DNA from: an uncultured Clostridia bacterium
Lineage (GTDB): Bacteria; Bacillota; Clostridia; Peptostreptococcales; Acidaminobacteraceae
Assembly: GCA_937880545.1 (NCBI GenBank)
Contig: CALFKA010000095.1
Coordinates: 1-7,304, forward strand
Length of the DNA stretch: 7,304 nucleotides
Direction of reading: 5' to 3'
A program made the position numbers and the translations under genes. Below are positions 5,832 through 7,304 of the stretch, piece by piece. The notes under the pieces were generated by a model. It did not search any database, had not been told where the DNA came from, and saw only the letters and a program-made list of their open reading frames with translations. The first letter of the stretch is position 1. Every line of letters starts with the position of its first letter.

Positions 5832-7304
5832 ATGTATCGCAAGTCTATTCAAGAACGTTTCGAGGAACTGAGCACCTCGCCGGAAGGTCTTTCCACTGAG
5901 GAAGCAAAGCGCAGGCTCCATGAAGAAGGGTTCAATGAGATAAAAGAAGAAGAGCCTCAGTCCGTCATCGCCAACTTCTTTTCAAATTTTAAAGAAGTGA
6001 TGATTCTCATATTGCTTGCAGCTGCGGCTGTATCCTTTTTCCTTGGCGAAAAACGGGATGCTATTATCATCCTCGCGATCGTCATTTTAAATGCAGCCAT
6101 CAGCACCGTGCAGTATGCTCGCGCAAAGGGCGCTCTGGCAGCTCTGAAAGATCTGTCCACGCCGCGCTCTCTTGTAATTCGGGATGGCCGTCCCGTCAAT
6201 GTACGCACGACAGAGATCGTTCGGGGCGATGTGGTGATGCTTGAGACAGGCAATGTCATTCCCGCAGACGGCAGGCTTATTGAAGCCCATAACCTGCAAG
6301 TGATCGAGAGTGCGCTCACGGGCGAGAGTCTTCCTGTCGACAAGCAGGTTGATTTTGAAACGGATCAGAACATCCCGCTCGCTGAGCGATTGAATATGGT
6401 CTACGCCTCTACACCTGTCAGTTATGGAAGAGGCCTGTTTGTCGTGACAGCAACAGGCATGAATACCGAAATCGGCAAAATTGCGTTTATGCTCTTAAAA
6501 GATGAAGAAAAGAAGACGCCTCTTCAGAAGAAATTGGACACTCTATCAAAGACACTCGCGGTTGTCGTAGGGGTCGTGGCTCTTGCCATCTTCGGCATTG
6601 GGCTGATTCAACAGCGACCGGTCAAAGAGATGTTCTTTACTTCTGTTTCCATTGCCGTGGCTGCCATTCCTGAAGGACTACCCGCTGTCATTGCCATCGT
6701 ACTGGCACTTGGTGTCCAGCGATTGTCTAAGAAAAATGCGATCATCCGGAATATGCCGTCTGTGGAGACGCTGGGTTCTGCCACCGTCATCTGTACAGAT
6801 AAAACCGGCACATTGACACAGAATATCATGAGTGTCACAAAAGTCGCCAGTTTTGCCGACACGAATGATGAACTCATTCGGGCAGCAGCGCTTAACAATG
6901 ATGTCCAGATCCGAGAGGATGGCTATCACTTGGGAGACCCCACGGAAGTAGCGCTCGTCAATTATGCACTCTCCCAAGATGTAAACTTTGAAGAACTGAA
7001 TGAAAAATATCCGCGTGTTGGGGAGATTCCCTTTGACTCGACTCGCAAACTGATGAGTACTCTCCATCAGGCAGAAGATGGATATGTACAGTATGTAAAG
7101 GGTGGCCTGGACGAAATACTGACAAGATGTACTCGTATCAGAAAAGCAGATCAGACGCCCGTTATCACCACCCAGATGCGTTACCTGATCAGTGAAAAGA
7201 ATGAAGAAATGGCTTCTGCCGGCCTCCGGGTTCTTGCCATCGCAGAAGCAAAACGTGACTCTATAGAAAATCCCCATGAGAATGAACTGACTTTTCTAGG
7301 GCTC
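5832..7304 (+). CDS. Cation-transporting P-type ATPase, calcium-type (P2), 3' partial
   Basis: ATP-driven cation pump of the inner membrane, most like bacterial SERCA/PMCA-type Ca2+ exporters. The first 491 codons are open to the window end; full proteins run ~850-900 residues, so about 400 are missing. Order: N-terminal cation-ATPase domain (about 5-55), M1 (MILILLAAAAVSFFLG), M2 (AIIILAIVILNAA), actuator domain with TGES (Thr163-Ser166; Glu165 drives dephosphorylation), M3 (LAVVVGVVALAIFGIGL), M4 with IPEGLPA (Pro280, Glu281; Glu is the M4 ion ligand), phosphorylation site CTDKTGTLT (Asp323), and nucleotide-binding domain with GDPTEVALV and KGGLDE (Lys423; usually KGAPE/D). PEGL in M4 argues for a P2 pump and against heavy-metal (CPC) types. 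Ca2+ specificity also needs M5-M6 residues beyond the window, so the ion is inferred. Start: GGAGGT (5823-5828) sits just before ATG-5832. The promoter at 5775 points to its own transcript. Confidence 0.95.
   Translation, partial: MYRKSIQERFEELSTSPEGLSTEEAKRRLHEEGFNEIKEEEPQSVIANFFSNFKEVMILILLAAAAVSFFLGEKRDAIIILAIVILNAAISTVQYARAKGALAALKDLSTPRSLVIRDGRPVNVRTTEIVRGDVVMLETGNVIPADGRLIEAHNLQVIESALTGESLPVDKQVDFETDQNIPLAERLNMVYASTPVSYGRGLFVVTATGMNTEIGKIAFMLLKDEEKKTPLQKKLDTLSKTLAVVVGVVALAIFGIGLIQQRPVKEMFFTSVSIAVAAIPEGLPAVIAIVLALGVQRLSKKNAIIRNMPSVETLGSATVICTDKTGTLTQNIMSVTKVASFADTNDELIRAAALNNDVQIREDGYHLGDPTEVALVNYALSQDVNFEELNEKYPRVGEIPFDSTRKLMSTLHQAEDGYVQYVKGGLDEILTRCTRIRKADQTPVITTQMRYLISEKNEEMASAGLRVLAIAEAKRDSIENPHENELTFLGL

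Noticed and set aside
5702..5899. 65-codon + strand open frame bridging hemW and the ATPase
   Set aside because: It runs out of frame across the hemW end, the promoter and the ATPase start, with no ribosome binding site of its own.
6678..7277. 199-codon minus-strand open frame opposite the ATPase gene
   Set aside because: It lies wholly antisense to strongly conserved P-type ATPase sequence, lacks a recognisable domain, and is Cys/Phe-rich as antisense frames often are.

Overview
The window reads as chromosomal housekeeping DNA from a Gram-positive-type bacterium, most likely a member of the Bacillota (Clostridia or a close relative). The reasons are a family II pyrophosphatase carrying regulatory CBS and DRTGG domains, strong AGGAGG-type ribosome binding sites, sigma-A-like promoters, the lepA-hemW gene pair, and encoded CCA ends on both tRNAs. 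Base composition looks balanced. I see nothing that fixes a genus. All genes are on the + strand.

Region 1 (1-2409): the window opens inside a manganese-dependent inorganic pyrophosphatase gene whose first ~40-45 codons lie upstream. A classical short-chain dehydrogenase/reductase follows. Its true start is probably the GTG at 1627, not the ATG at 1543, which sits in a small hairpin.

Region 2 (2410-2854): this intergenic stretch holds a compact, complete tRNA transcription unit. It has a sigma-A-like promoter (TTGCAC, 17 bp, TACAAT), tRNA-Pro(GGG), a 6-nt spacer, tRNA-Val(GAC) and a rho-independent terminator. About 80 bp then leads into lepA.

Region 3 (2855-5768): lepA (elongation factor 4) and hemW (radical-SAM heme chaperone) overlap by 11-14 bases and are almost certainly one operon. 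In many Bacillota lepA-hemW is followed by the hrcA-grpE-dnaK-dnaJ heat-shock cluster. That cluster does not follow directly here.

Region 4 (5769-7304): a separate promoter drives a P-type (P2, calcium-transporter-like) ATPase. It is open at the window end after 491 codons, roughly half of the expected protein.

The gene products do not form one pathway. They cover pyrophosphate removal, an unassigned NAD(P)-dependent redox step, tRNA supply, ribosome quality during translation, heme delivery and cation export. I found no mobile element, CRISPR array, phage gene or defence system, and no convincing undescribed system. The points worth a second look are local: start sites, a competing-hairpin leader, the tRNA unit and the altered neighbourhood after hemW.
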